Assembly: GCA_003242205.1 (NCBI GenBank)
Contig: QGUR01000149.1
Coordinates: forward strand, 1-10,769
From: Chloroflexota bacterium
GTDB taxonomy: Bacteria > Chloroflexota > Anaerolineae > Aggregatilineales > Phototrophicaceae
DNA: 10,769 bases
Reading direction: 5' to 3'
Shown here: positions 1 through 6,133 of the stretch, piece after piece
How positions within the stretch are numbered: the stretch's first letter is position 1
Layout: every line of letters begins with the position of its first letter
Made by a program: the position numbers and the translations under genes
Notes under the pieces: model-generated
Seen by the model: the letters and a program-made list of their open reading frames with translations, nothing else
Database searches by the model: none
What the model was told of the DNA's origin: nothing

Positions 1-31
1 TTTTCCCAGGGGGGGTGGCGCTCACCGGGGT

Positions 32-496
32 TCACGGGTTCCGGTGCATCTGGTTGGGGCGTACGGGTGCGATCAGGTTGCCAAAGCCGTGGTCAGCTGC
101 CAGCTTCACCATCGCTTCGACCATGACGCGGCTTAAGCCCTGCCCGCGCCTCGACGGCGGGATCGAAATCGACAGCGCGCTCAACGTATTGGGAACGACG
201 CCATTTTCAAGGCCGCTGAAGCCCTGCTCCAGCACCCAGTCCCAACCATCATCGGACAGGCTGGCAGAGAGGCCATCCCAGGCTACCGGAATGCTGTTGC
301 CCACGCCGATCACGGCGTTGCCCCCGTCAAGCAGCAGAAACTGGAAATCGGGAAAATCAACCTCCAGCCGGGGAAAGAGACGGTTGGCGACCGTGTCGTT
401 GAGCATGAGCTCCGGCCACGACTCGGCCGTCAAATCATCAGCGACTGGAATCAGGTCAGGTCGCTGGCGATAGGTGACTACCGTGTATGCGTTCAT
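32..496 (-). CDS. GNAT-family N-acetyltransferase, C-terminally shortened
   Basis: This 154-residue protein looks like a GNAT acyltransferase, which moves an acyl group from acyl-CoA to an amine; the substrate is unknown. The acetyl-CoA-binding motif A is visible at about residues 109-122 (ALSISIPPSRRGQGLSR, with the RRGQGL pyrophosphate loop), followed by the helix VMVEAMVKLAADHG and the strand LIAPVRP. The start ATG (496-494) overlaps the stop of the upstream glycosyltransferase as ATGA, so the two are probably translationally coupled. From memory, relatives with the APVRP strand continue for roughly 60-80 more residues. Here the frame stops at 32-34, ten residues after that strand, close to a run of seven G at 11-17. 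The gene may therefore be truncated, frameshifted or damaged by poor sequence at the window edge. The family call is fairly safe; intactness is doubtful. Confidence 0.7.
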   Translation of the reverse strand: MNAYTVVTYRQRPDLIPVADDLTAESWPELMLNDTVANRLFPRLEVDFPDFQFLLLDGGNAVIGVGNSIPVAWDGLSASLSDDGWDWVLEQGFSGLENGVVPNTLSALSISIPPSRRGQGLSRVMVEAMVKLAADHGFGNLIAPVRPNQMHRNP

Positions 497-1683
497 CGGG
501 TTACCTCGGCGTACAGGGCTTCATAGGCGCTTGCGACCTGCCTCCAACTATAACGCTCCTCGATCAACCGGCGTCCCTCAATCGACAGCTTCTGGCGCAA
601 GTCGCCGTCTTCCAGCAACCGGATAGTCGCCGCCGCAATGTCCTCATCACGGGCGACCAGCGCGTGCCGCCCGTTTTCGACGGCGATCCCATCGACGCTG
701 ACCGGCGTGGCAACCACCGGGCAGCCCATCGCCAGCGCTTCCAGAACCTTGTTCTTGATGCCCGCGCCCAGACGCAGCGGCGAGACGAACGCCGTCGCTT
801 GAGCCAGATACGGCTTGACGTCCGGCACGCGCCCGGTCACTTCGATCCGGTCGCCCGCCAGCGCCCGCAGTTCCGGCGGTGGCGCGTTGCCGACCAGCCA
901 GAGACGGGTTTCAGGGAAGCGTTCCTGCACGCGAGGCAGAATCTCAGTCGCCAGACGCAAGGCGGCATCGACATTGGGCGCATACTCGTAATTGCCGGTA
1001 AACAGCAGGGTCTGTTCCAGCCGCGCGCCGGTTTCCGGCTGAAACCGGTTCAGGTCGATGCCGTTTGGGATGACTTCGACCGGCAGGCCGGGTCTAAGCT
1101 GCCGCAGCTCGGCGCGATCCTGCTCGGTCACAACGACCGTCCGGCGATAGGGCGCGAACATCCAGCTCTCGAAAGACTGCGCCAGCCGCTGCTGCGCGGC
1201 AAGCGCCAATCGCTTCAGAGTCCCGGTCGCCGCTTGCCGCGCCCGACGCAGATACAGGCTGTAGCTCTCGTAAGGCGTAATGATCGCCGGGACATCGCCG
1301 AGCGCCCGCGCGTACTCGTAGACGTGAACGCCTCCGAACATGTGGGCCACATCATAGCGTTCGGCCTGTAATTGCTTTTCAATCGCCTGCCACATGGCAG
1401 GCGACCATGCGCCGTGAGCCGCACCGGGAAAACGCCTCACGGGCAGCGCCTGTCGAACCGCGTAGTCAAGCAACGTGCGCTTCGGCTCCGGAAACAGGTG
1501 AATGTGCCGAAAAAAGCGCTCGTAATGGGCCTGTTCGGCTTCGTCTTCGGGCCGGTTGGTGAACGCCAGCAGGTCGATTTGATGCCCGCGCGCCGATAGC
1601 TCACGCGCGAGGTGATAGACGATCAGCCGGTCGCCCAGATGCAGCGGGTACGGCGGGCAGCGCGAAACGAGCAGCACGTTCAT
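493..1683 (-). CDS. Glycosyltransferase family 4-like protein (GT-B fold)
   Basis: A 396-residue retaining GT-B glycosyltransferase, the usual length for the family, expected to move a sugar from a nucleotide-sugar donor onto a growing surface glycan at the cytoplasmic face of the membrane. The N-terminal acceptor domain opens with MNVLLVSRCPPYPLHLGDR. The interdomain region has VIPNGID (204-210). The donor half starts with LLFTGNYEYAPNVDA (226-240) and carries GAGIKNKVLEALAMGCPVVA (306-325). The signature resembles the PEP-CTERM/exosortase-associated sugar transferase subgroup (TIGR03087-like) more than classical EX7E enzymes. That subgroup assignment is from memory. ATG at 1683 has a GGGGTG stretch 7 bases upstream. 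It lies 52 bases behind another GT4 gene and overlaps the following acetyltransferase by 4 bases, so the three are probably one operon. Sugar and acceptor cannot be read from the sequence. Confidence 0.85.
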   Translation of the reverse strand: MNVLLVSRCPPYPLHLGDRLIVYHLARELSARGHQIDLLAFTNRPEDEAEQAHYERFFRHIHLFPEPKRTLLDYAVRQALPVRRFPGAAHGAWSPAMWQAIEKQLQAERYDVAHMFGGVHVYEYARALGDVPAIITPYESYSLYLRRARQAATGTLKRLALAAQQRLAQSFESWMFAPYRRTVVVTEQDRAELRQLRPGLPVEVIPNGIDLNRFQPETGARLEQTLLFTGNYEYAPNVDAALRLATEILPRVQERFPETRLWLVGNAPPPELRALAGDRIEVTGRVPDVKPYLAQATAFVSPLRLGAGIKNKVLEALAMGCPVVATPVSVDGIAVENGRHALVARDEDIAAATIRLLEDGDLRQKLSIEGRRLIEERYSWRQVASAYEALYAEVTR

Positions 1684-1735
1684 GGAATCACCCCGCTGCG
1701 CCGGCAGCGCAGGCTGGCCATCCGGCAGCGCGCGC

Positions 1736-2890
1736 TCATCGTCGCTGACCGATCACCCGGTCGGCGACGGCCATGAAGTCGCGCGCCTGCGCCTGAGCCG
1801 AAAATCGCGCCTCGACCCGCGCGCGCCCCGCAGCACCGATGCGCGCCCGCAGGTCCGGGTTCTGCAACAGCGTGATCACATGGCGGGCCAGACCTTCGGC
1901 GTCCCCCGGATCGACGAGGAAGCCGGTTTCGCCATGAACCACCGTCTCGCTGGGGCCGCCGCGCCGCGTGGCGACGACCGGTTTCGCGCACGCCATCGCC
2001 TCGACAATCGCCATGCCGTAACTTTCGAACTGCGAACTGCACACCAGCACGTCCGCCGCCGCCATAACCCGTTCCACATCATCGCGAAAGCCGAGATAAA
2101 CCAGACGGTCGCGCAGCAGCGGGTCGTTCTTTGCAGCCTGCAGGATGCGCTGCTTGTAAGCCTCATCGGCGGACTGGCCGTGTACGTTTTCCCCAGCGAC
2201 GATGAAACGCGCTTCCGGAATTTGCAACGCCACCTGCCGGGCCATCGCCTGAAAAACCTCGTGGCCTTTCACCTGCTGGAAACGGGCCACCAGCGCGACG
2301 ACCGGCGCATCCTGAGCGATGCCGGCCTGAAAGCGCACGCGCGTGCCGTCGACGCCGGGGTGAAATTTGCTGGTATCGACGCCGGGAAAGACCAGCGTGA
2401 TCTCTTCGGGCGGCATGAACGGCGGTTGCCCCACGTAGCCATCGCGCACCGCTTCATCCAGCGCCATCGTCGCCGTGGGCCGTCGAAAGAGCGCGTATTG
2501 CCATGGTTTGGGCCGCGTCCACCAGCCCATGCAGGTCCACATGGTGGGAATACCGGCGCGTTCGGCGGCGGGCAGCGCCATCGGCAGGCTGTGATAGTCG
2601 GTGTGCAGCGCGTCGATTCGCTGTTCGCGGATCAACGCCTCGATTTTGCCGACGATGGGGAAGCGCGCCCAGATGGCGGGAATGAAGTATTCGGTTGCGC
2701 CGCGGAAGGGAATGATATGTACCGGCCCGCCAAGCGCGCGCCAGCGTTCCGCTACCTGTCCGTCGCCCGGCACGAGCAGATGCGGCGTATAGCGCGCCCG
2801 GTCGAGATGCTGCGCCAGATTGAGCAACACCATTTCGCCGCCGCCGATGCCGGTGTAATGCGTAACGAAGAGCAGATTTTTCGCGCCCAC
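1736..2890 (-). CDS. Glycosyltransferase family 4 (GT-B fold)
   Basis: A 384-residue GT4 glycosyltransferase. The N-terminal domain begins LLFVTHYTGIGGGEMVLLNL (residues 5-24), where the GGGE loop is typical of GT4 acceptor domains. The donor domain shows FPGVDTSKFHP (168-178), VARFQQVKGHE (201-211) and a clear EX7E motif, FESYGMAIVEAMA, with Glu289 and Glu297. It ends with HGETGFLVDPGD. I chose GTG at 2890-2888 because the homologous region begins directly there and AGAAG sits about 8 bases upstream. The longer frame reaching 3088 would add 66 residues unlike any glycosyltransferase and would run into the divergent gene at 3005. It appears to be first in an operon with the next glycosyltransferase and a GNAT gene, so a role in extracellular or cell-envelope glycan synthesis is inferred. 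Substrate unknown. Confidence 0.9.
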   Translation of the reverse strand: MGAKNLLFVTHYTGIGGGEMVLLNLAQHLDRARYTPHLLVPGDGQVAERWRALGGPVHIIPFRGATEYFIPAIWARFPIVGKIEALIREQRIDALHTDYHSLPMALPAAERAGIPTMWTCMGWWTRPKPWQYALFRRPTATMALDEAVRDGYVGQPPFMPPEEITLVFPGVDTSKFHPGVDGTRVRFQAGIAQDAPVVALVARFQQVKGHEVFQAMARQVALQIPEARFIVAGENVHGQSADEAYKQRILQAAKNDPLLRDRLVYLGFRDDVERVMAAADVLVCSSQFESYGMAIVEAMACAKPVVATRRGGPSETVVHGETGFLVDPGDAEGLARHVITLLQNPDLRARIGAAGRARVEARFSAQAQARDFMAVADRVIGQRR

Positions 2891-2902
2891 GATTAGACTT
2901 CT

Positions 2903-2919
2903 CGCTCGCAATGCGAGCG
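2903..2919. repeat. 17-bp palindrome before the GT4 operon (candidate operator or 5'-UTR hairpin)
   Basis: CGCTCGCA and TGCGAGCG form perfect 8-bp arms around a single central A. The site ends 13 bases from the GTG start of the minus-strand glycosyltransferase. As DNA it looks like a dimeric repressor site. As RNA it would fold as a 7-bp stem with a 3-base loop directly ahead of the ribosome binding site. It is not followed by a U-tract on either strand, so it is not a normal terminator. Confidence 0.6.
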
Positions 2920-2936
2920 TTAACAGGCAAACAACG

Positions 2937-2965
2937 TTGAAGTTTAACCGATTCGTGTCTACTCT
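2937..2965 (+). promoter_or_regulatory. Possible sigma-70 promoter for the bisphosphate nucleotidase gene
   Basis: TTGAAG (2937-2942), a 17-base spacer and TACTCT (2960-2965) lie about 40 bases before the ATG at 3005. The -35 is good and the -10 weak, so this is tentative. It overlaps a candidate promoter on the other strand. Confidence 0.35.
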
Positions 2966-2969
2966 TGAA
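2941..2969 (-). promoter_or_regulatory. Possible promoter for the GT4 operon
   Basis: Read on the minus strand, TTCAAG (2969-2964), a 17-base spacer and TAAACT (2946-2941) precede the GTG start at 2890. Transcription would begin near 2933, which would put the palindrome at 2903-2919 inside the leader. Both boxes are imperfect. The overlap with the plus-strand candidate would make the two divergent genes compete for polymerase. Confidence 0.3.
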
Positions 2970-3004
2970 GCGCGTGTATCCGCCCCGCCGGTGATAGGAA
3001 TGAT

Positions 3005-3967
3005 ATGACCGATCTGACCTCGATGCTTCAGGCCGTGCGACAGGCCGCCGATCTCTGCCGGCGTATCCAGCAGCGGCATTTTGTCCACAGCGAAAAAGGC
3101 GCTAACGACCCAGTGACCATCGCCGACTACGGCGTGCAGGTTATTCTACACCGCGCCTTGAGCCGGGCTTATCCTGACGATGGCATTCTGTCCGAAGAAC
3201 AGGCCAACCAGTTCATGACCGTGCTCGACGACGCCCAGCGGGCGGAAATCACCGCCCTGTTGCGGGAAGTGCTGGACGAACCGGTAACGCCAGACGATAT
3301 CGCCCGCTGGCTTGACCACGGCAGTGGCCGGCAAACCGAGCGCATGTGGGTGGTCGATCCCATCGACGGTACGAAGGGCTTTATCAACATGCGGCACTAC
3401 ACCATTGCCGTCGGCGTGCTGCGCGACAATGAACCCGTCGAGGCAATCCTCGGCTGCCCCGGCTACGACTCGCCGGACGGTCAGGGCATGCTCTTCTACA
3501 CGCAAGATGGCATACCTCTCGCAGAGCCGATGAGCGGCGGCGCGGCGCACCGGATTACGGTATCGAACCGGGTGGACACGGCATCCAGCCTCGTGGTCGA
3601 AAGCGTGGTCCGCGAACACTCCGATTTTGAGCAGATGCGGCGCATTCACGCCCTGCTCGGCATTCCCGACGCCAACGTGCGCCAGATCGACAGTCAGGAG
3701 AAATACGCCCGCGTCGCCGCCGGAGACGCCGACCTGTACATGCGCCTGCCCCGCGCCACAGGCGACAACCGCATTTCGATTTGGGACCATGCGCCGGGAA
3801 CCGCCCTGCTACGCGCTGCCGGCGGCATCGTCACCGATCTGGACGGCTCGAAACTCGACTTTTCACGCGGTCGTGAGCTTTCCGCCAATTCCGGGATCGT
3901 CGTAACCAATGGCCACATTCACGAAGCTGTGATCCGCGCCATCCAGACCGTGCGCGGAGAGGCCTGA
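3005..3967 (+). CDS. 3'(2'),5'-bisphosphate nucleotidase / inositol monophosphatase family protein (HAL2/CysQ-like)
   Basis: A 320-residue member of the lithium-sensitive, magnesium-dependent phosphatase superfamily. Best reading is a HAL2-type enzyme that removes the 3' phosphate from PAP or PAPS, clearing a by-product of sulfate assimilation and sulfation. Visible features are the HAL2-like DPVTIADYGVQ (35-45), the SEE metal ligands (Glu64, Glu65), WVVDPIDGTKGF (115-126, Asp118 and Asp121), and the C-terminal ligand in IWDHAPGTALLRAAGG (259-274, Asp261). The IADYG and WVVDPIDGTKGF wording fits HAL2 better than plain inositol monophosphatase. AGGAA sits just before the ATG at 3005. It is transcribed alone, divergent from the glycosyltransferase operon; a link to sulfated glycans is possible but unproven. 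Inositol-1-phosphate or histidinol-phosphate activity cannot be excluded from sequence alone. Confidence 0.87.
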   Translation: MTDLTSMLQAVRQAADLCRRIQQRHFVHSEKGANDPVTIADYGVQVILHRALSRAYPDDGILSEEQANQFMTVLDDAQRAEITALLREVLDEPVTPDDIARWLDHGSGRQTERMWVVDPIDGTKGFINMRHYTIAVGVLRDNEPVEAILGCPGYDSPDGQGMLFYTQDGIPLAEPMSGGAAHRITVSNRVDTASSLVVESVVREHSDFEQMRRIHALLGIPDANVRQIDSQEKYARVAAGDADLYMRLPRATGDNRISIWDHAPGTALLRAAGGIVTDLDGSKLDFSRGRELSANSGIVVTNGHIHEAVIRAIQTVRGEA

Positions 3968-4103
3968 GCGCGCACAGGCCGTAACGCGGGCCGCCGCCGG
4001 CTGATCGCCGGGCGAAGCGGTGGCTCGAATGCGCGGAAATGTCGCCCGGTCCTGCCAATTCGAGCACGAGCGCCGCGTTGTCCAGCCGTTGGGGGAGCGT
4101 TGC

Positions 4104-4132
4104 TACCAAAACCTTCGGTTTAACCGTATAAT
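4104..4132 (+). promoter_or_regulatory. Promoter of the TPR-protein gene (consensus -10)
   Basis: A perfect TATAAT stands at 4127-4132, 35 bases before the ATG at 4168. The matching -35 at a 17-base spacing is poor (TACCAA, 4104-4109). Directly before the -10 lies CGGTTTAACCG (4116-4126), 5-bp inverted arms around one T, which could be an activator or repressor site compensating for the weak -35. Confidence 0.55.
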
Positions 4133-4167
4133 AAAATTACTTTCGGGATAACACAGAGGGCAGCGTA

Positions 4168-5406
4168 ATGAACGATCTCCATCTGCGTCGCATTGTTGCC
4201 GTTCTCCTCGCCCTGATAGTCGGCCTGTCTGGCATACCGGGCGTGCTTGCCAATCCGGCTACGCAGGAAGAAACGCCCCCGGTCGTGCTCAGCCCGTGCG
4301 AGCCGCCGCGTCCCGATAACGATGGAATTTTTATTACCTACAACACCAACATTGAACTTGACTCGGAATTGCTGCAAGGGCTGTTCCGGCAGGCGACCAA
4401 TTATGTGCGCCGCGGCACGGTCATGCAGGCGCAGCGCGAGTACACGCAGGCACGGCGTCTTTACAACTACGCAATCGACTATCTGAATTACCTGTATGAT
4501 CTCTACAACGGGCGCGGATTTGCCCACGCGCGCGAGGGCAATCCTCAGGAAGCCATCGCCGACTACCTGCGCGCGTTCTCGCTGTCGGTCAATCTGGCCG
4601 ACGTGTACGACCGGCGCGGCCTGACGAATGTTTCGCTCGGCAATTACGAGGCGGCGGTGCGCGACATCGAAAACGCGCTGAAATTCGTACCCCAATTGCG
4701 CGTCAGCCCTGCCTATGCTCCCGCCTACTACCATGTGGGCAACATGCAGCTCGAAGCCCACGATTACGACGCCGCGCTGGCCTCATACAGCCGTGCCATC
4801 GAACTCGACCCCGCTTACTTCGAGGCCTATCACAAACGCGGCGGCGTTTACCTGCTACTGGCCGATTATGACGAAGCGGTGCAGGACTTTAGCTGCGGCA
4901 TCGTGCTCGATCCGGATTACACCGCCAACTACCATCTGCGCGGGCGCGCGCTGGCGAAGGCAGGCCAATACGACGCCGCGATTGAGGATTTTTCGCGGGC
5001 GCTGGAAGCCAATCCGCGGCTGGCGCTGGCTCGTATCGACCGCGGGCTGGCGTATCAGGCAATGGGCGACCTCGTTCAGGCGATTACCGACTTCACATGG
5101 GCCATTCTCATCAACCCAAGCCAGCCGGAAGCGTACAACCTGCGCGGTATCGCCTATACCGAGGCCGGGCTGTGGAGCGAAGCGATTGCCGACTACAACC
5201 GGGCCATCAGCCTCGATCCAACCAATGCCGCCTACTGGAACAACCGCGCCTGGGCGCAGCTTCAACTGAACAATCACGCCGGCGCACAGCTCGACTTCCT
5301 GCAATTCCTGTTGCGCCTGAACCTGACGCTGCCGCGCGCGCTGCTGGAGGCGTATGACTACTGGTTTGTGCCAGACCTGTTGGATACCGGCGAGGCGCGG
5401 GGATAG
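4168..5406 (+). CDS. Exported tetratricopeptide-repeat protein
   Basis: A 412-residue protein with a Sec signal peptide: HLRR, a hydrophobic core at 9-23, and a likely cleavage site after Ala28 (VLA|NP). The rest is largely TPR. I count about eight 34-residue units, roughly 111-144, 145-178, 184-217, 218-251, 252-285, 286-319, 320-353 and 354-387. Examples are HDYDAALASYSRAIELDPAY and GLWSEAIADYNRAISLDPTN; repeats three to seven are the cleanest. TPR arrays form a superhelical surface for binding other proteins. With no enzyme domain attached, this is probably an extracytoplasmic scaffold or adaptor. GAGGG lies 7 bases before the ATG. It is a single-gene unit converging on the acetyltransferase gene 24 bases downstream. 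Binding partner unknown. Cys43 is not in lipobox context, so it is not a lipoprotein. Confidence 0.9.
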   Translation: MNDLHLRRIVAVLLALIVGLSGIPGVLANPATQEETPPVVLSPCEPPRPDNDGIFITYNTNIELDSELLQGLFRQATNYVRRGTVMQAQREYTQARRLYNYAIDYLNYLYDLYNGRGFAHAREGNPQEAIADYLRAFSLSVNLADVYDRRGLTNVSLGNYEAAVRDIENALKFVPQLRVSPAYAPAYYHVGNMQLEAHDYDAALASYSRAIELDPAYFEAYHKRGGVYLLLADYDEAVQDFSCGIVLDPDYTANYHLRGRALAKAGQYDAAIEDFSRALEANPRLALARIDRGLAYQAMGDLVQAITDFTWAILINPSQPEAYNLRGIAYTEAGLWSEAIADYNRAISLDPTNAAYWNNRAWAQLQLNNHAGAQLDFLQFLLRLNLTLPRALLEAYDYWFVPDLLDTGEARG

Positions 5407-5430
5407 CCACAAGCTGGCGTATGGTGGCGG

Positions 5431-5979
5431 TTAGCCTACGCGCTTCGCCATCAGGATATCGGGTTTGCCGGGACCATTAGCGTCGGGGATAACGCCGACG
5501 ATGGTGAAGCCCACTTTCTGGTAAAACTCGTAGGGATGCCCGCGCAGGTTGCGAATCGTGGTGATATGACGGCACGGATCGTCGTATAGATCGACGCCCG
5601 CCAGCGTCGTCATGCCGTCCTCGTCGTCAGTACCCAGCATCAGCGTCAGGCCGCCGCGCTGGCGCACCTGCGCTTCCAGATCGGCCACCAGCGCGCGCCC
5701 GATGCCTTGCCGCTGCCGGTCGCGACGCACAATCAGCGGGTGCAGCTCCCAGACTTTCCCGTAGGTATACTGGCCGCCGATCCAGCCGAGCGCCTCGCCG
5801 CCGGCATCGACCGCCACGCGGCTGATCCGGTCGCCACCAAACGACTGGTCGATTTCCTCCAGCGCCGCTTCCAGCGTGGGCCAGGCATCGGGCCAGTGAT
5901 CGGCAAACCCCTCGACCAGCAGCCGCGCAAGCTGGTGAATCACGTCGGTGTCGTCGCGTGTTAGATCGCGGATATACAA
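5431..5979 (-). CDS. AAC(6')-Ii-like aminoglycoside 6'-N-acetyltransferase (GNAT)
   Basis: A 182-residue GNAT enzyme that closely matches, from memory, Enterococcus faecium AAC(6')-Ii, which acetylates the 6'-amine of kanamycin-type aminoglycosides. Shared blocks include VWELHPLIV (76-84), RRDRQRQGIGRALV (85-98, the acetyl-CoA loop), GGLTLMLGTDDEDGMTTL (109-126), NLRGHPYEFYQKVGF (144-158) and PDANGPGKPDILMAKR (165-180). Residues reported as important in AAC(6')-Ii (Glu72, His74, Leu76, Tyr147) align with Glu78, His80, Leu82 and Tyr153 here. Length is also the same. The start is TTG at 5979, supported by GGGAG 9 bases upstream; no in-frame ATG fits. It is a single gene, divergent from the nuclease gene, with no mobile element near, so it looks like a resident chromosomal gene. 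Its natural substrate may be another small amine or a protein, so resistance is an inference. Confidence 0.82.
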   Translation of the reverse strand: MYIRDLTRDDTDVIHQLARLLVEGFADHWPDAWPTLEAALEEIDQSFGGDRISRVAVDAGGEALGWIGGQYTYGKVWELHPLIVRRDRQRQGIGRALVADLEAQVRQRGGLTLMLGTDDEDGMTTLAGVDLYDDPCRHITTIRNLRGHPYEFYQKVGFTIVGVIPDANGPGKPDILMAKRVG

Positions 5980-6016
5980 CAGTTCTCACTCCCGATTAGC
6001 GCCAGAATTGGCATGA

Positions 6017-6045
6017 ATTATGCTGCCCGCCGCCGCGCAGCACAA
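6017..6045 (-). promoter_or_regulatory. Promoter of the AAC(6')-like gene
   Basis: On the minus strand TTGTGC (6045-6040), a 17-base spacer and CATAAT (6022-6017) lie 38 bases ahead of the TTG start. Predicted transcription start is near 6010, which leaves room for the GGGAG ribosome binding site at 5993-5989. Confidence 0.5.
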
Positions 6046-6068
6046 TGCGGACAACCGCGCCGAAACCG

Positions 6069-6098
6069 TTTCTGGCGCTCGCTCATTTGTGCTACAAT
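6069..6098 (+). promoter_or_regulatory. Extended -10 promoter of the SbcD-like gene within an inverted repeat
   Basis: TGCTACAAT (6090-6098) is an extended -10 element, with a poor -35 (TTTCTG, 6069-6074) at 18 bases. The -10 lies within a perfect 7-bp inverted repeat, GCTCATT (6081-6087) and AATGAGC (6096-6102), separated by 8 bases. A protein bound there would block polymerase, so this is a good operator candidate. Expected start of transcription is near 6105, about 29 bases before the ATG. Confidence 0.55.
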
Positions 6099-6133
6099 GA
6101 GCCGCATGTCAGCCCCAGCAGGAGTTGTTGTCC

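Noticed and set aside
1682..2896. 404-residue plus-strand open frame antisense to the GT4 gene
   Set aside because: Arg/His-rich shadow with no domain, opposite a gene with all catalytic motifs. The same holds for 487-1371 and 9125-9823.
2891..3088. N-terminal extension of the GT4 gene by 66 residues to 3088
   Set aside because: The extension does not resemble any glycosyltransferase N-terminus, overlaps the divergent gene at 3005, and the GTG at 2890 starts exactly where the family homology starts.
3997..4011. Hairpin CCGGC-TGATC-GCCGG after the nucleotidase gene as a terminator
   Set aside because: The stem is only 5 bp and no T-run follows, so it cannot be called an intrinsic terminator.
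3831..4109. Small minus-strand open frame across the 3' end of the nucleotidase and the spacer
   Set aside because: It overlaps a certain gene for about half its length, has no convincing ribosome binding site and no recognisable domain.
5406..5428. GCCAC/GTGGC pairing between the convergent TPR and acetyltransferase genes as a bidirectional terminator
   Set aside because: Five base pairs with a 13-base loop and no flanking A/T runs is too weak.
6125..6133. TTG start for the SbcD-like gene
   Set aside because: AGGAG at 6120-6124 is correctly spaced only for the ATG at 6134.
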